Shown: positions 1 to 7,873, counted from the stretch's first letter. The stretch is DNA of 64,000 bases from an uncultured Acetatifactor sp. (GCA_947630715.1 CANRIP010000010.1:1-64000); one strand, 5' to 3'. The notes: generated from the sequence alone by a model not told the origin. Numbers and translations are program-made.

Positions 1-1
1 C

Positions 2-220
2 GACGGCGCCAACTACGACCTTGCACTCTGGGTCGCTTACTACAACTTTCTCCGTCCCCACAAACACAATCAATACAGAGTCCTCAACGAAGTAGAACTG
101 CTGCAGAGCGCCGACAACATGCCGGGCAAGTGGCAGCTCCTCATCTTCCTCGGACAGCAGACCATCCTGAATATGCAGAAAACCAATACCGCGCAGGTGG
201 AGCGGGGCTGTTGTCAATAG
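2..220 (+). mobile_element. IS transposase, C-terminal fragment (cut by window edge)
   Basis: An open frame runs from the window edge to a TAG stop and encodes 72 residues. It contains the stretch YYNFLRPHKHNQ, typical of the C-terminal end of DDE integrase-type transposases, where an aromatic-N-x-x-RPH motif follows the last catalytic acid. The rest of the transposase lies outside the window, so neither completeness nor the IS family can be settled. The GC-rich segment after it probably belongs to the same element. It marks the left side of an accessory patch with several small genes and a broken kinase gene. Confidence 0.6.
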
Positions 221-670
221 GATCGTGGAATACCGCAGCCGCCGGCAGGCGGTGAGGATATGCCGCGAAAGCCTATTGACATAAGGCCCCCGGATGATCC
301 TGTTACCGCAGAAAAGGGGCATCTGCACCCTTTTCCTGCCCTCCGGCGAGGACGGGTGCGGGCAGAGCCCGCTTATGGGTCAAGGGGCGCAAAACGAACA
401 TCCAGTGGATGTTCGTTTTGCGCCGACCGGAACGGAGTGTAGATGGTCCCTTGTGGGGTTTGGGGCAACGCCCCAAGGTCTTAAAATCACCAGCATCTGC
501 TATTTTCAAGGTTCACTTGGGCCTTTTCTTTGTGCCCCTTTTTTTCATAAGTTACTTGACACTACCTACACCGATTTCTCGTTCTCTTTTTTAATACTAC
601 AAAAATGCAAACAACTCAACCGCTGCCAATACCAGCGCACAAGTGAAATGATTACCAGATAAACGGGAAT
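221..670. other. Non-coding flank of the IS fragment
   Basis: I see no convincing gene in these 450 bases. The first 250 are GC-rich and hold a long perfect palindrome (386-424). The rest is AT-rich. The small open frames lack ribosome binding sites and resemble nothing I recognise. It is probably the end of the insertion element plus decayed sequence. Confidence 0.5.
386..424. repeat. 39-bp perfect palindrome
   Basis: Two 19-nt arms, one beginning GGCGCAAAACGAACATCCA and the other its exact reverse complement, flank a single central G. As RNA it would form a very stable hairpin. It lies 166 bp after the transposase stop, so it may be an end structure of the insertion element or a REP-like sequence. 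No T-tract follows, so it is not a standard terminator. Confidence 0.85.
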
Positions 671-1069
671 CTATAATTTTAGCCTACTCCAGATTTTAGA
701 AACTTCATCTTTTGCTCCATCGAATTTAGGCCATGCATCGATCCCGTCATTCATTTTTCTTGGAATAATATGGATGTGAAAATGACAAACAGATTGACCT
801 GCACTTTTACCGCTCGCATTCAGAAGATTTATGCCGTCATAATGGCAGTTATCAATGCAGTGGTTTGAAACCTTTTTTACCGCAATCATCAAATGGCTAA
901 GGCTGTCAGAGTCGCAATCGAGAATGTTATCAATATGTTTTTTAGGAATAGCGAGCATATGGCCGTCCACATCCCCTGCAATATCCATAATTACCAATGT
1001 ATGCTCATCTTCGTACACTTTCAAACATGGTATATGTCCAGCTATCATTTTACAGAAGATACAATCCAT
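671..1069 (-). CDS. HIT family hydrolase
   Basis: A 132-residue protein of the histidine triad superfamily, small nucleotide-binding hydrolases or transferases that cleave adenosine phosphoramidates or dinucleotide polyphosphates. The diagnostic HxHxH motif appears as HFHIHIIP near residue 99, and the N-terminal CIFCKM is the usual start of bacterial HIT proteins with a possible zinc site. The ATG at 1069 is preferred over one five codons upstream because GGAGGA sits 7 nt before it. Its exact substrate cannot be read from sequence. The next upstream gene is a Nudix hydrolase, another nucleotide-cleaning family, so the two may form a small nucleotide-housekeeping pair. Confidence 0.85.
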   Translation of the reverse strand: MDCIFCKMIAGHIPCLKVYEDEHTLVIMDIAGDVDGHMLAIPKKHIDNILDCDSDSLSHLMIAVKKVSNHCIDNCHYDGINLLNASGKSAGQSVCHFHIHIIPRKMNDGIDAWPKFDGAKDEVSKIWSRLKL

Positions 1070-1118
1070 AGAATCTTCCTCCACAATTCCCGATTTATTT
1101 TTTCACACCCTGAAACAC

Positions 1119-1565
1119 TTATGGTTCCAAGGGAGCGCGGCAAAACCCCCGTCTCCTGGCTTCATTTATTAAATGCGGTTGAATATCAGGATACGTCCAT
1201 CTTGCCGGTAGTTCATCCAGCATCGCGATTTCCTCAATTTCACTATGTAACTCTGTTTCAAAAGACTTGATATTGGCAAAAAACAACATACCGAAGGATT
1301 CTTCGCCATCAAAATTATCAGGTGCTATAACAGAATATACACAAACAGGTTTTATTTCAAATTTTATAGCGCCGGTTTCTTCATAGAGTTCCCGTTTCGC
1401 AGTATCGATAATTTTTTCCCCCGGTTCCCTATGACCTCCGGGGATTTCCCATGTGTCTCTATCCTTATGTCTGCAAAAGACATATCGATTCTGCGTTTTG
1501 GATATAATAACCGCAAATCTAAGCAATTCATCCTCTACGCTCTCATAAAATTTAACCTCTGTCAT
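1119..1565 (-). CDS. Nudix hydrolase
   Basis: A 148-residue Nudix protein. The Nudix box is intact: GGHREPGE at residues 45-52 followed by RELYEETG, giving the G-x5-E-x7-R-E-x2-E-E-x-G pattern that binds magnesium and cleaves nucleoside diphosphates linked to another group. The start at 1565 has GGAGG 8 nt upstream. An in-frame ATG ten codons earlier is less likely. Residues before the box (FAVIISKTQNRYVFCRHK) resemble 8-oxo-dGTPase-like members, but the substrate is not assignable. It lies just upstream of the HIT gene on the same strand. Confidence 0.85.
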   Translation of the reverse strand: MTEVKFYESVEDELLRFAVIISKTQNRYVFCRHKDRDTWEIPGGHREPGEKIIDTAKRELYEETGAIKFEIKPVCVYSVIAPDNFDGEESFGMLFFANIKSFETELHSEIEEIAMLDELPARWTYPDIQPHLINEARRRGFCRAPLEP

Positions 1566-1680
1566 TTCGATTTTTCCTCCACTACCTTCTGTCATTTGTT
1601 CCGGTCGAACATCGCAACGTGAAAACATATTCCCCAAACGGCAACATATACCGCAAAGACGCACTTTTGGGGGTTCCTTG

Positions 1681-1702
1681 GCGTTGTATCAAACCCTGCA
1701 AG
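1681..1702 (-). repeat. Direct repeat copy A flanking the tfoX-like gene
   Basis: 22 bp matching 2095-2116 at 19 of 22 positions in the same orientation. On the minus strand both read CTTGCAG, five variable bases, then GATACAACGC. The two copies lie on either side of the TfoX-like coding region. Confidence 0.5.
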
Positions 1703-1714
1703 ATCATATCTATG

Positions 1715-2056
1715 TTAGGAGTTTTTATTTTCCTTTTTCTTCTTTTTAGGCTTTGATTCGGGTAACTCGTCATACATTGCCATAAACAGATTTGTTAAAA
1801 GTTCTCTATTATCAATGTTATCAACTCGAAGTAATTTCTTTCTGCCGCCTTCACTGATTGCATCATATTCAGCCTCAGGCAGCATTTTGATTGCTGACGG
1901 AACAGGCCTGACCAAAAAACGCCCGTCACAAATATAAGCGGCAACCTTACCGCGGTAATAAATTAAGTATTCACCCATCATCATACGGTACGATATTCCG
2001 TCAAGAGAGGACAACTGCTCTAATACAAAGTTCAAATATTCCTTACTTGTTGACAT
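1715..2056 (-). CDS. TfoX/Sxy family N-terminal domain protein
   Basis: A 113-residue protein matching the N-terminal domain of TfoX/Sxy, best known as a competence regulator in gamma-proteobacteria. In Firmicutes such single-domain proteins are common and of unknown function. Visible family features are the MMMGEYLIYYRGKVAAYICD segment, the following FLVRP, and the LPEAEYDAI region. The C-terminus is a lysine-rich tail (KPKKKKKENK). The ATG at 2056 follows GGAGGA with a 7-nt gap. A longer frame upstream lacks a good site and is probably decayed sequence. It sits alone among small accessory genes. Confidence 0.75.
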   Translation of the reverse strand: MSTSKEYLNFVLEQLSSLDGISYRMMMGEYLIYYRGKVAAYICDGRFLVRPVPSAIKMLPEAEYDAISEGGRKKLLRVDNIDNRELLTNLFMAMYDELPESKPKKKKKENKNS

Positions 2057-2094
2057 CCATGATTCCTCCAATGCTCTTTTGAATGAATTCTTCT

Positions 2095-2116
2095 GCGTTG
2101 TATCAGATTCTGCAAG
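2095..2116 (-). repeat. Direct repeat copy B flanking the tfoX-like gene
   Basis: Second copy of the 22-bp imperfect repeat described at 1681-1702. It is located just upstream of the tfoX-like start in the direction of transcription. Confidence 0.5.
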
Positions 2117-2286
2117 CTTTTTTCCCGCCGATATTGATACAAGCAGACAAAAATATGAATTTACCAAAGCGTCATATTTTTTCAAACTTTTCAGTATATT
2201 CCTGTTTTATCCATCTATTCGTAAATCGTATCAATAAAATGTGACATCGGCAGCCGCCCACAGAATCATTCTCCTTCTCCATAGAC

Positions 2287-3066
2287 TCACCCTCTGAGAA
2301 ACTGAACGGAAAGAATAGCCACGCCCAAGACCGTCAGGACAACGCCAACGGCCCTGTTAAGCGTTTCGGCGCTGGCCTTGTTTGCGAACAATGCGGCAAT
2401 TCTAGCCCACAGCAGGGTAAATGCCACGCAAAAGATGAGACACCATAGATCGGGTGCGCCGCCGATGGCAAAATGACTGACGGCGCCGGTCAGTGCGGTA
2501 AAGGTCATAATAAAGACACTTGTGCCGACAGCGGTCTTCAACTCATACCCCAAAACACTGGTCAGCAGGAGCAGCATCATCATTCCACCGCCCGCGCCGA
2601 TAAAACCACAGATAAAACCGACGCCCGTGCCGCATACAATCGACTGAATCACTCGCTTTTTCGCGCTTACGTTGGCCATCGTTTCTTTCGTGGTCATGAC
2701 AGGTTTCACAATAAATTTGATGCCCAGGAGCATTGTCATAAAGACTGAGAAACCGCCCATAGTGGTGTTGGGAACCCGACTGGCCATCCAACTGCCCGCT
2801 AAGGTGAAAACCAAGACGGTCACCATCATAACAAGACCGTTTTTGATGTCGAGATTTTTATTTTTTCCATAGGTGTAGGCGCTGACCGCACTTGCCAGCA
2901 CATCGCTTGCCAGAGCAATGCCTACCGCTTCATAAGCCGGCATACCCAAAAATGTGATCAGCATGGGGCTGATGACAGCGGCGGCGCTCATCCCGGCAAA
3001 ACCGGTTCCCAGCCCCGCTCCGATGCCGGCTATCAAACATACTAAAGCTTTTACCCACAGATGCAT
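2287..3066 (-). CDS. TauE/SafE (TSUP) family membrane exporter
   Basis: A 259-residue polytopic membrane protein with about eight hydrophobic segments in two repeated halves, the usual length for the TSUP family of sulfite/organosulfonate exporters and related carriers. The first helix has the glycine-rich GIGAGLGTGFAGMSAAAV, and the second half repeats the pattern as GVGFICGFIGAGGGMMM, a hallmark of this family. The substrate is unknown and may be sulfite, a sulfonate or another small anion. It acts in the cytoplasmic membrane. A broken kinase gene lies upstream on the same strand. Confidence 0.85.
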   Translation of the reverse strand: MHLWVKALVCLIAGIGAGLGTGFAGMSAAAVISPMLITFLGMPAYEAVGIALASDVLASAVSAYTYGKNKNLDIKNGLVMMVTVLVFTLAGSWMASRVPNTTMGGFSVFMTMLLGIKFIVKPVMTTKETMANVSAKKRVIQSIVCGTGVGFICGFIGAGGGMMMLLLLTSVLGYELKTAVGTSVFIMTFTALTGAVSHFAIGGAPDLWCLIFCVAFTLLWARIAALFANKASAETLNRAVGVVLTVLGVAILSVQFLRG

Positions 3067-3090
3067 CTTGCGTGTTCCCCCAGATCATTT

Positions 3091-3280
3091 TTAAGATTGA
3101 TTTTTCCAATCCGTTTGCATGTTTCGTATCCGTTCTATCACAAATTTTACATTTTCTTCAACGGGCTTTGTGCCGTCTACCCGTATCACAGGACAGCTTA
3201 ATGATTAAATAGAAACCAAGTTCTTTTGCCAAAACTTTTCCCATAGTGCTTTTTCCTGCACCGTTTAATCCGCAGACCAT
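3091..3280 (-). pseudogene. Broken P-loop kinase-like gene (internal deletion)
   Basis: The minus strand encodes an ATP-binding start, MVCGLNGAGKSTMGKVLAKE, with a clear Walker A motif as in AAA/shikimate-kinase-like small kinases, and then runs into a stop. In another frame it continues as a typical kinase tail (PVIRVDGTKPVEENVKFV) and ends at 3091. Head and tail are joined directly where a family member would have roughly 80-100 residues between them, so a large internal deletion with a frame change is inferred. An upstream ATG at 3316 is also in frame. It is non-functional. Confidence 0.7.
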
Positions 3281-3326
3281 AATTCCTGTTCCCACCAAAC
3301 GCCCTTCCCCACCCATGTTATGACTA

Positions 3327-3382
3327 CTTCGTTGCTTTTACTGCGTTGCTTTTACTTCGTTGCTTTTACTGCGTTGCTATTT
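3327..3382. repeat. Four 14-bp tandem repeats over a gene end
   Basis: Four units alternate between cttcgttgctttta and ctgcgttgctttta, with the last one degenerate. The array overlaps the last codons and stop of the large membrane protein gene, so the terminal SEIATQ residues and the stop are written in repeat units. Confidence 0.8.
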
Positions 3383-5213
3383 CGCTGCCGCGCTGTCCAA
3401 CGTCTCCCTTTTCCACCCGGTAAATGACGAACGTCCCTCTTTCCGTCTCGATGGTTTCTGTTGGTTCCAGTTTCATCTCGCTGCCGGTACGCCAGAGCCC
3501 ATAGGTTTCAAATTCCTCAACGCTCATGCCCTTTCCTTCCGCCAGCACCAGATATACGTTCCGGCCTCCCTCCAGCGCGTCAAAGGCCGAAGAATAGCCC
3601 CATTCTTCCAGTTTTTCTCTTACATGGGGGGATCCTGCCGCCCATCCACCCAGCAGCAGATCATTTTCCTCCCGGGAATCATACTCCCGCAAAACAGGGG
3701 TTGTATGGTAGACGGTCGCGTATACATCCAGCAAATACAGGTTGTCCGGGTGTTCCCTCATAGCATCATATACCTTGTCCAGCGCCGCGTTCACCTGAAT
3801 CTGATCCTGGTAGGACAGATGGGCGGCGGAGAGCGCAAAATAGCCCATAGAGACAGTCGCCGCCAATACCAACGCCGAAACTGCCGCTCTTAGAGGAGAA
3901 AACCCGGTTTCCCGGATCCGCAGCCGCCCAAGCAGATTCCAAAGAAGGGCAAACAGAACCATGATTTCCGCCAGGCATAAGGATACCGTCACCCGTTCCG
4001 GATATCTTCCCTCCATCAGAAGGTAAATCCAGAGCGCGGATCTGGCCACCCACAAAAAGGCCAGCGAAATCAAAGTGCGCCATTCCCTGACCGCAAAAAT
4101 CAGAATCAAAATCAGACCATACAGCAGCACCGCCGTCCCCTGATAAGGATCCCGTCCCAACGGCTGAAACAGCCTTTCCTTGTACAGCCAGACGCCGTCC
4201 TTCAGCTTCTGAACCGCTGTTCGCTGCCCGTCCGGTCTTTGCTCCGAAAAGGAGGCCATTCGTTCAAAATCCTCTGCGGTCAGGTTTTCGTTTAACAGAA
4301 TATTATAATTTTTATAAATCGCCATTTCTTCCTGGGAATATCCAAGGCTTTGATAATATGTTTCCGCCTCGTCGCCCTCCCAGATTCCCACATAGTCATA
4401 CAGCTTTGTCCTGCCCTCATTGTAAGCCAGATACGCCTGCCATTCCTCCGAGCCGTAACAGAGCTTTCCCATTCCAAAAAGCAGCAGAAAGCCCGCCGCC
4501 AGGACGCTGAGCGGAACCAGATCGTTGAGCAACCGGTTGGTTTTGAGCATCCGGTAACATACCGCCGCCGCCAGAAAAGGCAGGAGCATATAAAAAACCT
4601 TGACCCGGATCAGATAACACAGCAACAGTAAAACCACGGGAAGCCAAGCCTGTTTCACAGACGTTTTTGTCTCCCGATCCTCCCCGGAAACCAGGAACGC
4701 AAAAAGCGCCGTCCCTCCCACAACCGCGGCTGCCACCGTATAATGGAGCATCAAAAACTGTCCGTAAAAAAGGCATCCAAAGATCACGCATTCCATCAGG
4801 CATACCACGGCCACGGAAAGGATCTTACGTTTCCCGGTCAGTTCCCGGTTTTTGTCTAAGCTTTTCAATATAGACCAAAGAACCACAAAAAAACTCAGGA
4901 TATAACACCCGATAAAAAAGACGCCAAGCCATGGGATTTTTGGAAAAATCCGGTAACAAAGAGACAACAGGCTGCTCAGCGGCACACTGAGGTACACCGC
5001 CATACCGCTGGGCGTCCCGCTCAGCTTTCCGGACAGAATGCTTTGAATCATCAAATCGTCATTGATCCCATAGACAGGATCCGCAATCAACCCTATCACA
5101 AGAAAGAAAACCCCGGTGACCACGGCGGAAATTCCAAGCCAAACGAATTTTTTCTTCCCCTCCATAGGATCGTGTATTTTTTCAGGATTGCGTATTTTTC
5201 CCCTTTGTTTCAA
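3366..5213 (-). CDS. Large polytopic membrane protein, possibly GT-C-like
   Basis: 615 residues, with about ten hydrophobic helices in the first 450 residues followed by a soluble C-terminal domain of some 150 residues. The first extracytoplasmic loop contains YGINDDLMIQSIL. A pair of acidic residues at that place is typical of GT-C fold glycosyltransferases and related DUF families in Firmicutes, but no specific family is recognised. The start is a TTG at 5213 with GGAGGAAG 9 nt upstream. The next ATG at 5165 lacks such a site. It has its own promoter at 5297-5325 and appears monocistronic. An envelope polysaccharide or glycolipid function is only inferred. Confidence 0.6.
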   Translation of the reverse strand: MKQRGKIRNPEKIHDPMEGKKKFVWLGISAVVTGVFFLVIGLIADPVYGINDDLMIQSILSGKLSGTPSGMAVYLSVPLSSLLSLCYRIFPKIPWLGVFFIGCYILSFFVVLWSILKSLDKNRELTGKRKILSVAVVCLMECVIFGCLFYGQFLMLHYTVAAAVVGGTALFAFLVSGEDRETKTSVKQAWLPVVLLLLCYLIRVKVFYMLLPFLAAAVCYRMLKTNRLLNDLVPLSVLAAGFLLLFGMGKLCYGSEEWQAYLAYNEGRTKLYDYVGIWEGDEAETYYQSLGYSQEEMAIYKNYNILLNENLTAEDFERMASFSEQRPDGQRTAVQKLKDGVWLYKERLFQPLGRDPYQGTAVLLYGLILILIFAVREWRTLISLAFLWVARSALWIYLLMEGRYPERVTVSLCLAEIMVLFALLWNLLGRLRIRETGFSPLRAAVSALVLAATVSMGYFALSAAHLSYQDQIQVNAALDKVYDAMREHPDNLYLLDVYATVYHTTPVLREYDSREENDLLLGGWAAGSPHVREKLEEWGYSSAFDALEGGRNVYLVLAEGKGMSVEEFETYGLWRTGSEMKLEPTETIETERGTFVIYRVEKGDVGQRGSEIATQ

Positions 5214-5296
5214 TTTACGTCTTCCTCCACTCCCAGACTCCGATTTCCAAGCGTCTGTTTATGACAGCCCTTGAACTCAACCCTTGAACTGACTCT

Positions 5297-5325
5297 ATTG
5301 TACGCTATCTGAGAAACTCCGGCAA
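5297..5325 (-). promoter_or_regulatory. Sigma-A-type promoter for the membrane protein gene
   Basis: On the minus strand TTGCCG (5320-5325) and TACAAT (5297-5302) are separated by 17 bp. The -35 hexamer abuts the edge of the 110-bp repeat that starts at 5326. Confidence 0.6.
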
Positions 5326-5435
5326 GTCTTTTTACGGCTTTTCCCCCTGAGAGAAACCCATGCAAAAAGGCTGCCGCAAGATCGCGGCAGCCCCTTCTTC
5401 CATCAATCGTCTTTTGTCTTCCCACCGATTTTCTG
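5326..5435 (-). repeat. 110-bp repeat, copy 1
   Basis: This matches 6825-6934 at 108 of 110 positions in the same orientation. It contains a strong hairpin followed by a T-run on the minus strand. The two copies bracket an AT-rich cassette with an acetyltransferase gene. Confidence 0.9.
5364..5392 (-). terminator. Intrinsic terminator within repeat copy 1
   Basis: On the minus strand GGCTGCCGC and GCGGCAGCC form a 9-bp GC-rich stem with a 6-nt loop, followed by TTTTT. It would end transcription of the acetyltransferase and small-ORF pair before the next gene's promoter. Confidence 0.8.
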
Positions 5436-5537
5436 ATATGGCGCATCTGAAAAACTTAGATAAAATAAACATTTATGACGCATCACCAAAAATAACACTC
5501 AAGAAAGCAGAAGTGGCGGGATTGCTCCCGCCATTTC

Positions 5538-5726
5538 CTAAATTGAAAACTTTTTTACTTCTTCCTGTGTAAGCTCGACCAGTTTCTTTCCACATCTTTT
5601 TGCATACCTTGATAATTCAAGCAAATTCACATGACAAGATGGTGCATTCACATATGGATTGGGCTGTTCAAAGTAGCTCTGTGCCGGAACTTGATTTTCC
5701 ATAAACTTAGGTCTCGTTCCATTCAT
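5538..5726 (-). CDS. Small protein of unknown function, 62 aa
   Basis: Not recognised. It starts at an ATG preceded by GGAGGTG, 7 nt away, and overlaps the end of the acetyltransferase gene by 20 bp in another frame, so the two are translationally linked. The sequence is hydrophilic, with NPYVNAPSCHVNLLELSRYA in the middle and a lysine-rich end (EEVKKFSI). There is no signal peptide or membrane segment. Its tight coupling suggests a role with the acetyltransferase. Confidence 0.55.
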   Translation of the reverse strand: MNGTRPKFMENQVPAQSYFEQPNPYVNAPSCHVNLLELSRYAKRCGKKLVELTQEEVKKFSI

Positions 5727-6267
5727 AGTGATACACCTCCAATAGATTTTTTGCTTGTTCCTCGTCAATAAAGAATTGGTATTGATGAAGCATTCCCAAA
5801 TATTCCGCATGGAATACATCCATATAATGCCTTAATAATTCTTCATTAGCGGCAAATCCATGTATAGCTCCTTCATATCCCCATTCAATAGATTTATCGG
5901 CAGCTATGGCAAAAAGATGACCACCTACGCCAACATATTTCTGACTGCCAAACTCATGCTTGTTGTTATGAGGAGCAGTACAAGCCCAATGAAGATAGGC
6001 GGCGTTGGAATCCTTGTCATTTCTGACACCCACCAAGCCTTGAATGGTATTGTCATCCTTTAGGGCAAGGGCATATACTTCAACATTCTTTGGTATCTCG
6101 TTCCAGTTAATGTGCCAACCATTGGACTTCTGAAATTTCTTAAGGTAAGTACGGCTTTCGATTTTGAATACGACAGTTTCTTTGATATCGCCTGTCACAG
6201 TATCTTTCAGACAGGGAACGATTTCGTCTATCCAAATGTCGATGCAGCCTTGTTCCATTGCTGTCAT
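5707..6267 (-). CDS. GNAT-like N-acetyltransferase
   Basis: A 186-residue protein with the outline of a GNAT-fold acyltransferase. A central strand pair (VEVYALALKDDNTIQGLVGVR) is followed by QKYVGVGGHLFAIAADKSIEWGY, which fits the acetyl-CoA binding loop and helix (Q/R-x-x-G-x-G/A pattern), and then GFAANEELLRHY. The acceptor substrate is unknown. It starts at an ATG with AGAGGTGAT upstream. The local base composition is clearly more AT-rich than the flanking genes, and the cassette is bracketed by 110-bp direct repeats, so recent acquisition is likely. Confidence 0.7.
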   Translation of the reverse strand: MTAMEQGCIDIWIDEIVPCLKDTVTGDIKETVVFKIESRTYLKKFQKSNGWHINWNEIPKNVEVYALALKDDNTIQGLVGVRNDKDSNAAYLHWACTAPHNNKHEFGSQKYVGVGGHLFAIAADKSIEWGYEGAIHGFAANEELLRHYMDVFHAEYLGMLHQYQFFIDEEQAKNLLEVYHYEWNET

Positions 6268-6341
6268 GTAATCACCTCTTATATATTATGTGTGCTTGAT
6301 TAACGTAAATACAGTAAATCAGTGTGTTTATGAAATGAAAT

Positions 6342-6734
6342 TCATCCAAATACCATTTTAAGACTTTCAATAAGGTTCTCATTAATATTATTGATTGATG
6401 GGATATGAACAAGTACCACGTTTCCATTGAATGATACTGTGCTTTTAGAGAATTTTATAAATTCATATGGTAAACCTATATCCTCCGAATATTTACGGAT
6501 TTCGATTTTTTCACTATCTGTCATTTCATCATAGAAGGAACGTCCGGATACTTTCTGCTATGTTGTAACATCATCTATTTTCAATACATCGCCCCATGGG
6601 GCAGTATATAATTCTCCAACTTTCTATTTTCCAATTTCTTTATATACTCTTGTGGTATAGCAATACCCCAGTTTATTCAAATCATTTTAAATGGATTCAT
6701 ATGCATGTTCAGGGAATAACATTTCTTGAAACAT
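6342..6734 (-). pseudogene. Reading frame with three in-frame stops
   Basis: From an ATG at 6734 a single continuous frame of 131 codons can be read to 6342. It is interrupted by TAA (after MFQEMLFPEHAYESI) and by two TAG codons (after VYKEIGK and after KIDDVTT). The last 60 codons are open. There is no frameshift. The stretch KVGELYTAPWGDVLKIDDV followed by FYDEMTDSEKIEIRKYS looks like a compact ASCH-like or similar domain, but the family is not established. It is a recent pseudogene, or, less likely, a gene read through stops. Confidence 0.55.
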
Positions 6735-6824
6735 ATGACAAATCTCTATACAATGTAAAACCAAAGCTTTTATTAATTATATTATACTATAATTTTGCGA
6801 TTTTCTCAATTGATATTATGTGCT

Positions 6825-6934
6825 GTCTTTTTACGGCTTTTCCCCCTGGGAGAAACCCATGCAAAAAGGCTGCCGCAAGATCGCGGCAGCCCCTTCTTCC
6901 ATCAATCGTCTTTTGTCTTCTCACCGATTTTCTG
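6825..6934 (-). repeat. 110-bp repeat, copy 2
   Basis: Second copy of the repeat at 5326-5435, with two mismatches. It lies 57 bp after the cotJC stop and supplies its terminator. Confidence 0.9.
6863..6891 (-). terminator. Terminator of the cotJABC operon
   Basis: The same 9-bp GGCTGCCGC/GCGGCAGCC stem plus TTTTT as in copy 1, here placed about 100 bp downstream of the cotJC stop on the minus strand. Confidence 0.8.
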
Positions 6935-6991
6935 TTTGCATTACGCCGTTGATTTGCTGTACGTCTCCATACCACAGATACCGGCCTACTC

Positions 6992-7618
6992 TTAATTGTT
7001 GCAGTTGTTGCCGCAGTCCTCACATTTGTCAAACTCCGGATTGAACGCATAGAAGTTTTTGGCGTTCAGTTTATCCTGCACGATCCGCAACGCTTCCCCG
7101 AACCGCTGGAAATGCACCACTTCTCTCATCCGCAGGAATTTGATGGGGCCGCATACGTCCGGATCGTCCACCAGACGCAGGATATTGTCATAGGTGCTTC
7201 TCGCTTTCTGCTCCGCGGCCATATCTTCCATCAGATCCGTAATGATATCTCCCTTGACCTGGAATTCACAGGCGTTAAAGGGAACGCCGCCCGCGGCCTG
7301 GGGCCAGATTCCGATCGTATGATCCACATAATAGTTGGCGAAACCGCTTTTCTCGATTTCCTCCATGGACAGATTCCTGGTAAGCTGGTGTACAATGGTA
7401 GCCACCATCTCAAGGTGCGCCAGTTCCTCCGTACCGATGTCGGTCAACAGTCCCGCCACCTCTCTGTATGGCATGGAATAGCGCTGGGACAGATACCGCA
7501 TGCTGGCGCCCATCTCGCCGTCCGGGCCGCCATACTGGGAAATAATTGCCTGAGCAAGCTTTGCGTTGGGCTCCTTGATATTGACAGGGAATTCCAGCCT
7601 TTTTTCATAACTCCACAT
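6992..7618 (-). CDS. cotJC: CotJC spore coat protein, manganese catalase family
   Basis: A 208-residue ferritin-like four-helix protein of the manganese catalase superfamily, found in the inner spore coat of Bacillus and Clostridia. Metal-ligand motifs are visible: EMGASMRYL (glutamate near 35), GTEELAHLEMV (E-x-x-H near 62-68), and the later DLMEDMAAEQKA and REVVHFQRF segments with the second glutamate and histidine. The C-terminus carries a short cysteine-rich tail (CEDCGNNCNN). It directly abuts cotJB. It probably removes peroxide or protects the spore coat, as known for the family. Confidence 0.93.
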   Translation of the reverse strand: MWSYEKRLEFPVNIKEPNAKLAQAIISQYGGPDGEMGASMRYLSQRYSMPYREVAGLLTDIGTEELAHLEMVATIVHQLTRNLSMEEIEKSGFANYYVDHTIGIWPQAAGGVPFNACEFQVKGDIITDLMEDMAAEQKARSTYDNILRLVDDPDVCGPIKFLRMREVVHFQRFGEALRIVQDKLNAKNFYAFNPEFDKCEDCGNNCNN

Positions 7619-7873
7619 TTATACGCACGCTCCTTCCCAGGGCAGAGGCGCCTCGCCCCATCTCCACTCTTTGCTGCAGTCCGCCAGGCTCAGGTTCAGA
7701 GGATAATATTTCTGGCTGAATTCCCTCTCCATCTGTCCGCGCATTCTGTTATAATGATTAAAATACTCCATGGCGTTTCTGTCATCGGGGTGAGTATCCA
7801 GATACAATGTCAGCTCCGTCAGCACAAAGCAGACAATTCCAATGTCATGCAAAAGCTGTTCCTGATTGTTCAT
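7619..7873 (-). CDS. cotJB: CotJB spore coat protein
   Basis: An 84-residue small coat protein. The signature LTLYLDTHPDDRNAMEYFNHY and the proline/tryptophan-rich end (WRWGEAPLPWE) match CotJB. The ATG at 7873 overlaps the cotJA stop as ATGA and lies 9 nt after GGAG. The ATG three codons upstream is too close to that site. It is the middle gene of the cotJABC operon and is a structural component of the inner coat by family knowledge. Confidence 0.92.
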   Translation of the reverse strand: MNNQEQLLHDIGIVCFVLTELTLYLDTHPDDRNAMEYFNHYNRMRGQMEREFSQKYYPLNLSLADCSKEWRWGEAPLPWEGACV

